From: Crocinitomicaceae bacterium
Lineage (GTDB): Bacteria; Bacteroidota; Bacteroidia; Flavobacteriales_D; Sanyastnellaceae
Assembly (NCBI GenBank): GCA_002729115.1
Contig: PBWG01000103.1
Coordinates: 6,284-12,581 of the forward strand
Length of the DNA stretch: 6,298 bases
Reading direction: 5' to 3'
Under the pieces are notes generated by a model. It saw nothing but the letters and a program-made list of their open reading frames with translations. It ran no database searches and was not told where the DNA came from. The number at the start of each line of letters is the position of its first letter. The first letter of the stretch is position 1. Both the position numbers and the translations under genes were made by a program. Shown piece after piece: positions 1 through 5,642 of this stretch.

Positions 1-678
1 CCGTTCCAATCGGGCGCGTTGACCTTGCACGAAGTGCCCATCATTCATCCAGACCATGCGGCCACGGCCGAGCTTGACCTCAGGTGGTATGCAGTGCCGT
101 TGTTGGCCGACATGGCTCTGAAAATTGGCGGCGTGGTGTATCCGTTCGCCCCGTTCAACGGCCATTACCTGGGCACCGAGATTGCGGCCCGCAACTTGAC
201 CGACCCAGACCGCTACAACGTGCTTGAACCGTGGGCCAAGGCCTGCGGCATCCAGCCGTCCACGCAGCGGAGTCTTTGGAAAGATGAAGCCTTGGTGAAA
301 CTCAACCAGGCCCTGCTCTCCAGCTTCGACCACGCGGGCATCACCATGGGCGACCACCACGAAATGGGCAGGGCGTTTGAAGGGTGGTGCCAAGCTGAAG
401 CCAAGCAAGGCCGCGAGGTGCCTGGCGATTGGTCTTGGCTTACCCCACCTATTTCTGGCAGTTTGACCCCGCAATTTCACAGGTCCTTTTCCAACGCCGT
501 CGTCACGCACACCAACTACTTCTACCAAGAACCGGTCAAGGTGAAAGGCATGTCTTACCCGTCGAAGGCCAAAGACACGCACCGCCTGTTGGTCGGAGAT
601 GCTTTCTCGCAAGATCAGCCACCCGCCACCTGTCCGTTCAGCAAATTGTCTTCCACATTCAAAAACTTTTGGTCATGA
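1..678 (+). CDS. nos: Nitric oxide synthase, oxygenase domain (5' truncated by window edge)
   Basis: This is the C-terminal part of a heme- and pterin-dependent NO synthase oxygenase, which oxidises L-arginine to citrulline and NO. The frame is open to base 1, so the N-terminus with the heme-ligating Cys lies outside the window. Visible NOS hallmarks, in order: WYAVP (85-99); [16 protein letters not shown] (about 151-198), whose Glu codon at 178-180 is the substrate-guanidinium ligand; [14 protein letters not shown]; and [16 protein letters not shown] followed by FHRSF (424-489), which holds the pterin-stacking Trp. The domain ends near NYFYQEP (about 535). About 48 more residues follow, without NOS similarity that I recognise and containing a CPF motif. 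No flavin reductase domain follows, so electrons must come from separate flavodoxin/ferredoxin-type partners, as in Bacillus NOS. The stop overlaps the next gene's start (ATGA), which suggests co-translation. Family assignment is near certain; the cellular role is not visible here. Confidence 0.95.
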   Translation, partial: PFQSGALTLHEVPIIHPDHAATAELDLRWYAVPLLADMALKIGGVVYPFAPFNGHYLGTEIAARNLTDPDRYNVLEPWAKACGIQPSTQRSLWKDEALVKLNQALLSSFDHAGITMGDHHEMGRAFEGWCQAEAKQGREVPGDWSWLTPPISGSLTPQFHRSFSNAVVTHTNYFYQEPVKVKGMSYPSKAKDTHRLLVGDAFSQDQPPATCPFSKLSSTFKNFWS

Positions 679-1469
679 CCAGCCACGAAATCGACTACAC
701 CATTTATGGGGACGACCTCCAAGCAGTGGAGGTGGAACTGGATCCGCAAGAAACCGTGATTGCCGAGGCGGGTGCCATGAATTGGATGGAACAAGACGTC
801 GCCTTCGAAGCCAAAATGGGCGACGGATCCACCCCCAACCAAGGGTTTTTTGGCGGGCTTCTCAACGTTGGAAAACGCGTGCTGACGGGAGAGTCCCTGT
901 TCATGACGCACTTCACCAACGTCGGGGTGTCCAAGCGTCGCGTGGCCTTTTCATCCCCTTACCCAGGCAAAATCATGCCTGTGGATTTGAAGCAGCGCGG
1001 CGGCACGTTGCTGTGTCAAAAAGACGCCTTCCTCTGCGCCGCCAAAGGGACCAAGGTGTCGATTGCGTTCAATAAGCGGTTCGGTGCCGGATTCTTTGGC
1101 GGAGAAGGGTTCATCCTGCAAAAGCTTCAAGGCGACGGGCTCGCGTTCCTTCACGCAGGCGGCACGGTGGTGGAGCGACACCTGAACAACGAGACTTTGC
1201 GCGTGGACACGGGATGCATTGTGGGCTTCACGCCTGGCATCGACTACAACATCGAGGCGTCGGGCGGATTGAAAAGCATGTTTTTCGGCGGGGAAGGGCT
1301 CTTTTTGGCCACCCTCCGCGGAACAGGCACAGTCTACCTGCAAACCCTCCCGTTCAGCCGACTCGCGGACCGCGTGATTCGCCACGCCCCTGCCCTGCAA
1401 GGCCGGTCCAAAGGCGAGGGTTCCGTACTTGGGTCGCTTGGCCGGATGGTCGACGGCGACAACTTTTGA
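675..1469 (+). CDS. AIM24 / TIGR00266 family protein
   Basis: A 264-residue protein of the TIGR00266 (AIM24, formerly DUF124) family, a double-stranded beta-helix fold. The biochemical role of bacterial members is unsettled; the yeast namesake is mitochondrial. The family-like opening [21 protein letters not shown] is seen, then AEAGAMNWM (residues 30-38). A Gly-Phe-rich FFGG motif recurs at residues 58-61, 140-143 and 203-206, the last two as FFGGEG. There is no signal peptide or membrane segment, so it is probably cytoplasmic or peripheral. I chose the ATG at 675 although the frame is open further upstream (to at least 429), because family similarity begins exactly there and the upstream stretch overlaps conserved NOS codons in another frame. 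ATG 675 overlaps the NOS stop as ATGA, so the two are probably one transcript with coupled translation. It ends one base before the convergent purU stop. Confidence 0.9.
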   Translation: MTSHEIDYTIYGDDLQAVEVELDPQETVIAEAGAMNWMEQDVAFEAKMGDGSTPNQGFFGGLLNVGKRVLTGESLFMTHFTNVGVSKRRVAFSSPYPGKIMPVDLKQRGGTLLCQKDAFLCAAKGTKVSIAFNKRFGAGFFGGEGFILQKLQGDGLAFLHAGGTVVERHLNNETLRVDTGCIVGFTPGIDYNIEASGGLKSMFFGGEGLFLATLRGTGTVYLQTLPFSRLADRVIRHAPALQGRSKGEGSVLGSLGRMVDGDNF

Positions 1470-1470
1470 T

Positions 1471-2328
1471 TCAAGGGAAGACCACGGTTTTCTGACCGTG
1501 CACGAACACCCGTCCCTCCAGATGAAGCTTCACACCGCGGGCCAGCGCTTCCCGTTCGCACACCCTGCCCTTGCGTCTCAATTCTTCGGGCCCGTCGCGG
1601 TGTGACACCCGCACCACCTCCTGCTCCAAAATGGGGCCTTGGTCCAGGTCTGCCGTCACGTAATGACATGTGGCCCCGACCAGCTTCACCCCCTTTTCAT
1701 GGGCCTGATGATAGGGCTTGGCGCCGGCAAAACTGGGCAAGAAGCTGTGGTGGATGTTCAACATGCGGCCTTCGTGTTGGCCCACAAGTTCCGCAGGCAT
1801 GATTTGCATGAACCTGGCCAACACCGTCAGCTCTACACCATGCCGGTCCAAAATTTCTCCAATGGCCGCAAACCCTTCTGACTTCGACGGGCCAAACGGC
1901 ACATGGTGAAAGGGAACGTCGTACCAAGAAGCGTGCACTCCGAGGTGCTCGTGGTTGGCCACGACGCACACCACCTCACAAGGCAACTCACCAGTGCGCC
2001 ACCGTTCGAGCAAGTCAACCACGCAATGCGTTGTCTTCGAAGCCAAAATGGCCACTCGTGGTTTGCGCGACATCGGCAGCCACTCCACCGCGGCTTGGAC
2101 GCGCTCCGCGGAAGACAACAAGCGCTCCGAAAGATCGTTTTCGCCCGACATGGCATGGCGAACTTCAAGACGCATGAAGAATCGCCCTGAAGACTGGTCC
2201 GTATGCTGCTGGGCATCCAAGATGTTCCATCCCCCACGCGCCAGGGCTGAAGTGAATTCAGCCACCACGCCAGTTTGGTCGTCGCAGGTCACCCGCACGC
2301 ACCACAATTCCTCCAGGTTGTCATTCAT
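1471..2328 (-). CDS. purU: Formyltetrahydrofolate deformylase
   Basis: A 285-residue enzyme that hydrolyses 10-formyl-THF to formate and THF, balancing the one-carbon pool and supplying formate for PurT-type purine synthesis. The length is close to the E. coli enzyme (about 280). The N-terminal ACT regulatory domain covers about residues 7-85 (VTCDDQTGVVAEFTSAL, then the GGWNILDAQQHTD segment). The formyltransferase-fold catalytic domain starts at RKPRVAILAS (residue 88). Catalytic residues by analogy to GART: Asn191 and His193 in MLNIHHSFLPSF, and Asp229 in TADLDQGPI. The SFAGAKPYHQAHEKGVKLVGATCHYV region is typical of PurU rather than of PurN or Fmt. ATG 2328 is the first good start and keeps the whole ACT domain. 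It is divergent from the small lipoprotein gene (68-base spacer) and convergent with the AIM24 gene (1 base). Regulation through ACT-domain ligands (Met/Gly in E. coli) is known for the family, not shown here. Confidence 0.95.
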   Translation of the reverse strand: MNDNLEELWCVRVTCDDQTGVVAEFTSALARGGWNILDAQQHTDQSSGRFFMRLEVRHAMSGENDLSERLLSSAERVQAAVEWLPMSRKPRVAILASKTTHCVVDLLERWRTGELPCEVVCVVANHEHLGVHASWYDVPFHHVPFGPSKSEGFAAIGEILDRHGVELTVLARFMQIMPAELVGQHEGRMLNIHHSFLPSFAGAKPYHQAHEKGVKLVGATCHYVTADLDQGPILEQEVVRVSHRDGPEELRRKGRVCEREALARGVKLHLEGRVFVHGQKTVVFP

Positions 2329-2346
2329 GCCTCTGAAAATACCTCT

Positions 2347-2374
2347 TTTGGTGGAATTCGTTCCACTACCTTCG
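2347..2374 (+). promoter_or_regulatory. Candidate Bacteroidota-type promoter for the small lipoprotein gene
   Basis: TTTG at 2347-2350 and TACCTTCG at 2367-2374 resemble the Bacteroidota -33 TTTG and -7 TAnnTTTG elements. The spacing of 16 bases is a little short. Transcription would start around 2380, giving a leader of about 15 bases before ATG 2397. No Shine-Dalgarno sequence is visible, which is normal for this phylum. This is a motif match by eye only. Confidence 0.35.
2349..2368. repeat. Inverted repeat in the purU / lipoprotein divergent spacer
   Basis: GTGGAA (2351-2356) and TTCCAC (2361-2366) are perfect inverted copies around a TTCG centre (2357-2360). In RNA the pairing can extend by one G-U and one U-A pair, to 2349 and 2368. 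It fills the space between the two candidate promoter elements, so a repressor-binding operator is the simplest reading. An RNA hairpin is the alternative, though it would sit upstream of the predicted plus-strand transcript start. On the minus strand it would lie upstream of purU. Confidence 0.45.
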
Positions 2375-2396
2375 CAGTGAATCCAAACCCAGTCTC

Positions 2397-2708
2397 ATGA
2401 AGAAAGTAACATTCATCCTTGGCATGGTGGCAGCTACAGCAGGGTTCACCGGCTGCGAAGAGCCATTGGCTTGCGAAGAAGGCAACAAGGCCATCTTGAC
2501 AGTGTATAACAACACCTTGTGCACCCCCATGATTGAAGCCAACGGCGACGATATGGTGGAGATTGAAGCCCTCGGCAGCGCCGTAATCGAGCTCGACGCA
2601 GGTACGTACGACATCTACGCAGACCTCGCACTCATCACTGCATGCGTGGAGGCTGACACCACCATCGAAACTGTATGTGGTGGCGAGTACACTTGGACGT
2701 TCGAGTGA
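2397..2708 (+). CDS. Small acidic Cys-containing putative lipoprotein
   Basis: A 103-residue protein that I do not recognise as a named family. It starts with a short signal peptide (MKKVTFILGMVAATAG) ending in FTGC, with Cys20 as the possible lipidated residue. The Phe at -3 makes this a non-standard lipobox, so Sec export without lipidation is possible. The mature part is strongly acidic, largely beta-like, and has four more cysteines (26, 42, 83, 94), enough for two disulfides in the envelope. The gene looks real: signal peptide, its own promoter candidate, and a strong terminator 23 bases after the stop. It stands alone between divergent purU and the convergent redoxin operon. Function unknown. 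Confidence 0.75.
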   Translation: MKKVTFILGMVAATAGFTGCEEPLACEEGNKAILTVYNNTLCTPMIEANGDDMVEIEALGSAVIELDAGTYDIYADLALITACVEADTTIETVCGGEYTWTFE

Positions 2709-2727
2709 TTCACGCTTCAACGCAATG

Positions 2728-2755
2728 AAAAGGCGCCCCATGTGGCGCCTTTTTT
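2728..2755 (+). terminator. Rho-independent terminator, possibly bidirectional
   Basis: Perfect arms GGCGCC (2732-2737 and 2744-2749) enclose a six-base loop. AAAA on the left can pair with the start of the right-hand run of six T (2750-2755). It ends the lipoprotein transcript. On the other strand the stem is followed by only four T, so it may also stop the convergent redoxin transcript, whose stop codon is at 2764, but less efficiently. Confidence 0.9.
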
Positions 2756-2763
2756 GTTGCCCT

Positions 2764-3207
2764 TCATTCGATGGGGCAACCGATGGCCTGGGTAACGGAA
2801 TCGCGTGGCGCTTGCCCTGCCAACAGGGCGGCCACGGCGTCACGCAGGTCATGCCTTTTGGGTTTGGGTCGGTGCTTGCCCAGCGACACGTACAAGTCGT
2901 TCACCCGTCCGCGGTAATACACCTTGCCCAGGGAATCCAACACGAACACCTCTGGGGTCCACCTGGCGTCGAGACCGACCGCCACCCCCTCTTGGTCAAG
3001 CTCCAAAGGCCAGGTGACTCCGTAGGTGTCCGCAAACCCCTCGATGTCGTCTTGAGAGGCGCTTCCCTCAGGAAAGAAACCCACCATCTCCACGGGAGCT
3101 TCCGTCGCCGTCCACTCGTTGTGGAGCGCGTTGAGGAAATACGTGTAATCCTGGCAAATGGGACAGAGCGGCGCCAAAAACACCACCACCTTCCACACAG
3201 GGCTCAC
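2764..3207 (-). CDS. Redoxin-domain (thioredoxin-fold) protein with CPIC motif
   Basis: A 147-residue thioredoxin-fold protein read from a GTG at 3207-3205, which overlaps the upstream gene's TGA as GTGA. It opens directly on the central strand (SPVWKVVVFLAPLCPICQDY), with redox Cys15 and Cys18. It has the TPEVFVLD segment with the cis-Pro at residue 85, then YYRGRVNDLYVSLGKHRP and HDLRDAVAALLAG, and ends in GCPIE with a third Cys at 144. From memory, this tail pattern is typical of redoxin domains that accompany or are fused to cytochrome c / copper monooxygenase proteins. No signal peptide is visible, and the usual first beta-strand of redoxins (PDFxLxDxxG) is missing. The same frame is open upstream to about 3456, but that stretch reads as low-complexity shadow of the preceding gene's 3' end, so I rejected a longer start. 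Likely role: thiol or copper redox support for the upstream protein (inference). Confidence 0.8.
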   Translation of the reverse strand: MSPVWKVVVFLAPLCPICQDYTYFLNALHNEWTATEAPVEMVGFFPEGSASQDDIEGFADTYGVTWPLELDQEGVAVGLDARWTPEVFVLDSLGKVYYRGRVNDLYVSLGKHRPKPKRHDLRDAVAALLAGQAPRDSVTQAIGCPIE

Positions 3208-4793
3208 TGAGGCAGCACTTGCAGTTGGGCGCTGCGCACCGTGCCGGTGGACGTGGTCAACGTGTAGAGGTACTGGCCCGCGGGGAGCGCCGAGACGTCG
3301 AAGGCCTCCAAATGATGACCGGCCGGGAGGTTCTTGCCGTCCAACCACGTTTTCACCACACGCCCTTGCATGTCTCTCAAGACGAGCGACGCCTTTGCCG
3401 GCTGGGTCAAGTGAAAACCCACCCGCACCTGATCGGCACGCGAAGGGTTGGGCCACGCTGGGAACAAGTTGTCCTGGCTGTAGTGAAGGACTGTATTCCG
3501 GTCAGGCACCGACAAGGAAATGTCCTCGTCTCCCTCTTCATAAGGCACGCCTTGAAGGAACAGCACAAACATCTCCTCGGTGGTGAAGTCTCCCCAGGAC
3601 ATCCACTCCGGTGGATCGTGGGGATTGTACGGGTTGTCGGCGGTGTTGTCGTACGCGCAGAACGACTCGACCACATACCCCGCTGGAATGTGCACCAGCT
3701 CGGGAAACGTGAAAATGCCTTGCCAGTTGAAGTCCCACTCCGGGATTGAAATCAACGGGATGGTGTCTTGCCCGTTGAGGCTGCGTGCAAACACTTCCCA
3801 AGACTTGCCCAACAAATGGCAATGAGGCGTGATCGACACCAAGCTGATGTCGTCTTCCACGGGAACTGTGGAATGGAAGGTGGTGATTTCGTTGGGCGGG
3901 ATGACGAAGGGCTCTCCCAGCGTTTCGGGGCCCGCAATCACCGTGACGATCTCGCGCTGGATGGGGGCGTCGTGGAAGAAGATGTTGATCTCGGTTTGAT
4001 CCACCTCCTCGATGGGAGACGGCCCGTAGTGCATCTGCAAGAGCAGGTGGCTTCCAGGCTCCATGACATGTCCAATGGTCGGCGGAAATTCAAGCGGCGG
4101 CGTGCCGGGCACCCACCCCCCAAACAAGAACTGCTCCACGTCGACGCCGTAATCGCCAAAGCTCTCGTACCCCGGATTGGGATCGGCCGCATCCAAGGCT
4201 TGGGCTTGGGCAATGACATAAGGCACGTTGGTGTACGCCACCAGGGCGTGATGGTCGACCGCGTTGTTGCCCGGTCTGATTTCCACCGCCATCACTTCCT
4301 TGGCCTCGGTCACGCCCGTGGGGATCACGAAGACCTGGTATTGGTCCAACATGTTGCCTTCATGCACGAAGGGCTCGGGCATGCCCAACACCAAATCGGG
4401 CTCGCCAATCTGACTGTCGTCGGGGTACGACGGCAACCCGGGGTTGTCTGCGGGGTTGCCCTCCGGCATGCCGTCCGCCACCCAAGCGCTGATGAGGTCC
4501 TTTTGGACTTGGGTCAAAAACCGCTCGCCACGCAGGGAACTGTAGTTGTGGTCCGGGGTCCAAGGCGGCATGTAGCCTGTCTGGGTGACGTACTCGATGA
4601 AGTTGCCGTAGGCTGCGACTTCCGCGTACGTGGTGAACGGCATGGGGCCGATCTCCCCCACCCGATGGCATTGGGTGCACTCGTTATAAATGATGGGCGC
4701 GATGTCCGCATGGAACGTGACACTCTGGGCCAAACAGGCTGCCGAGGAAAGCGCTGAAACGCACACCACAGCCAAAGTGGAAAACAACTTCAT
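3204..4793 (-). CDS. Exported cytochrome c / PHM-like copper monooxygenase with T9SS sorting domain
   Basis: A 529-residue exported protein. A signal peptide (residues 1-22, cut near CLA/Q) is followed by a small cytochrome c-type module: CTQCH at 39-43 binds heme, with Met75 in GYMPPW a possible axial ligand. Next comes a two-lobed type II copper, ascorbate-dependent monooxygenase fold like PHM/DBM. All six expected copper ligands are visible: His181-His182 (DHH) and His255 (MHYG) for CuH; His324 and His326 (PHCHLLGK) and Met408 (TTEEM) for CuM. Residues about 443-529 are a T9SS type A sorting domain (FPAWPNPS, LRDMQGRVV, LPAGQYLY), so the protein should be exported across the outer membrane and anchored or released. 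The substrate is unknown; the heme may supply the electrons that ascorbate gives in animal PHM (inference). The ATG at 4793 is chosen over an upstream ATG at 4838 because it begins a clean signal peptide. It overlaps the redoxin gene by four bases. Confidence 0.9.
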   Translation of the reverse strand: MKLFSTLAVVCVSALSSAACLAQSVTFHADIAPIIYNECTQCHRVGEIGPMPFTTYAEVAAYGNFIEYVTQTGYMPPWTPDHNYSSLRGERFLTQVQKDLISAWVADGMPEGNPADNPGLPSYPDDSQIGEPDLVLGMPEPFVHEGNMLDQYQVFVIPTGVTEAKEVMAVEIRPGNNAVDHHALVAYTNVPYVIAQAQALDAADPNPGYESFGDYGVDVEQFLFGGWVPGTPPLEFPPTIGHVMEPGSHLLLQMHYGPSPIEEVDQTEINIFFHDAPIQREIVTVIAGPETLGEPFVIPPNEITTFHSTVPVEDDISLVSITPHCHLLGKSWEVFARSLNGQDTIPLISIPEWDFNWQGIFTFPELVHIPAGYVVESFCAYDNTADNPYNPHDPPEWMSWGDFTTEEMFVLFLQGVPYEEGDEDISLSVPDRNTVLHYSQDNLFPAWPNPSRADQVRVGFHLTQPAKASLVLRDMQGRVVKTWLDGKNLPAGHHLEAFDVSALPAGQYLYTLTTSTGTVRSAQLQVLPQ

Positions 4794-4889
4794 CCCACCA
4801 AGGTACACCCAGGAGTCGAATTCGAGCGAACAACACAATCAAGTCCATCGCACGACCCTCCGTCGCTGAAGATGTCCGAACTTCAGGGC
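4794..4889. promoter_or_regulatory. Divergent intergenic region between the copper monooxygenase and TlpA genes
   Basis: A 96-base spacer must hold the promoters of both divergent genes. I see a perfect 10-base palindrome at 4816-4825 (TCGAATTCGA). On the minus strand there is a TACCTTGG -7-like motif only three bases before ATG 4793, which is too close to be convincing with that start. No clear -33/-7 pair is seen on either strand. Confidence 0.3.
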
Positions 4890-5438
4890 ATGCGAACATT
4901 TCTGACCTCCATTTTCCTAGTCGCTTGCACGGGCCTATCTCCTGCATCTACCTCTGCGCAAGCCGCAGGGCCCGACGCCCGTGGATTCATCGTGGCCGTG
5001 GGCGACGACGTCCCCGACTTTGAATTGACAGACTTGACAGGCGCGGTCCACAGCCGTGCTTCCCTGCTTGGCTCCGTCTACGTGCTTCAATTCACCGCGT
5101 CGTGGTGCAGCGTGTGTCGCGCGGAAATGCCCCACTTGGAATCCGAGGTTTGGCAGGCATTCAAAGACCGGCAGGCCGGTTTCACCCTTCTCGGTGTCGA
5201 TCTGGACGAACCTGCAGAGAAGGTGGCGGACTTCGCGGCCAAGATGAAGGTCACCTACCCCATGTGCCCTGATGCAGGTGGCGAGGTATTCTACAGCATT
5301 GCTGGCAAAAAAACAGGCGTCACGCGCAACGTGGTGGTGGACCAAGAGGGACGCATCGCGATGCTGACCAGGCTCTTCGACGAAGAAGAATTCGCCCTCA
5401 TGATTGAGGTGGTCGACGGCCTCACGACCTCAGAGTGA
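4890..5438 (+). CDS. TlpA-like exported thioredoxin-fold protein
   Basis: A 182-residue envelope thiol-redox protein of the TlpA/ResA-like group. It has an N-terminal export signal, then GDDVPDFELTDLTG (residues 38-51), the FTASWCSVCRAEMPHLE active site (Cys73, Cys76), the LLGVDLDE strand, TYPMCPDAGG (third Cys126) and NVVVDQEGRI. At the place where thioredoxins have the cis-Pro, the sequence reads GVTRN, so Thr144 stands there. I recall similar TRN forms in other Bacteroidota homologues. The start is uncertain: ATG 4890 gives MRTFLTSIFLVAC and ATG 4872 adds MSELQG. LVAC is a good lipobox (Cys13 from 4890, Cys19 from 4872), while AQA/A at residues 23-26 would suit signal peptidase I, so lipoprotein versus soluble periplasmic is open. 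It is divergent from the copper monooxygenase operon, hence a possible partner in cytochrome or copper-site maturation (inference). Confidence 0.88.
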   Translation: MRTFLTSIFLVACTGLSPASTSAQAAGPDARGFIVAVGDDVPDFELTDLTGAVHSRASLLGSVYVLQFTASWCSVCRAEMPHLESEVWQAFKDRQAGFTLLGVDLDEPAEKVADFAAKMKVTYPMCPDAGGEVFYSIAGKKTGVTRNVVVDQEGRIAMLTRLFDEEEFALMIEVVDGLTTSE

Positions 5439-5455
5439 CGCTTCGCGGTGAAAAG

Positions 5456-5502
5456 AAAAAAACCTGACCGTCTTGCATTCGAACGATTGCAACTCAATCA
5501 GG
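5456..5502 (-). terminator. Rho-independent terminator for the prolyl oligopeptidase gene
   Basis: Read on the minus strand, outer arms CCTGA (5502-5498) and TCAGG (5467-5463) enclose an inner hairpin. Its arms are TTGCAATCG and CGAATGCAA (5492-5473), with one A-A mismatch. Seven T follow (5462-5456). The 5 x 5 segment between inner and outer stems pairs only partly. The inner element is also a near-perfect 20-base DNA palindrome. The T-tract polarity assigns it to the leftward transcript from the oligopeptidase; I see no clear terminator for the convergent TlpA gene. Confidence 0.65.
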
Positions 5503-5642
5503 GCCCAGATCAAACCTGGATAAACCTCTAACCTTGCGCCGCCTCTTGACTCAGCGCAGATGAAGTGACACCTGGAAGGTCAACCATTTCCACCGTTCAA
5601 AGTGCAACTTGGGTTACTCTTACGACAGAACCACGCTTCTCA

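Noticed and set aside
429..674. Possible 82-residue N-terminal extension of the AIM24 gene in the same open frame
   Set aside because: It overlaps strongly conserved NOS codons in another frame, reads as basic low-complexity sequence, and family similarity begins at the ATG at 675.
1483..1500. Hairpin CACGGT / ACCGTG just inside the purU 3' end, considered as a terminator between convergent genes
   Set aside because: It lies in coding sequence and has no T-run after it on either strand, only a weak pyrimidine stretch on the minus strand.
3208..3456. Longer redoxin reading frame starting upstream near 3456
   Set aside because: The extra residues are Arg/Ala/Gly/His-rich shadow of the T9SS domain coding sequence and show neither a signal peptide nor redoxin features.
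3768..4757. A 329-residue plus-strand open frame antisense to the copper monooxygenase gene
   Set aside because: It is rich in His, Arg, Val and Gly with no recognisable domain, as expected for the shadow of a GC-rich gene whose opposite strand encodes a clear multidomain protein.
4816..4825. Palindrome TCGAATTCGA in the monooxygenase/TlpA spacer as an operator
   Set aside because: Ten bases of symmetry without extension is weak; a single copy of this size is readily explained by chance, so it is only mentioned in the spacer entry.
4794..4838. Upstream ATG giving 15 extra residues before the cytochrome/monooxygenase signal peptide
   Set aside because: The added residues (MCCSLEFDSWVYLGG) would spoil an otherwise typical signal peptide starting MKLF at 4793.
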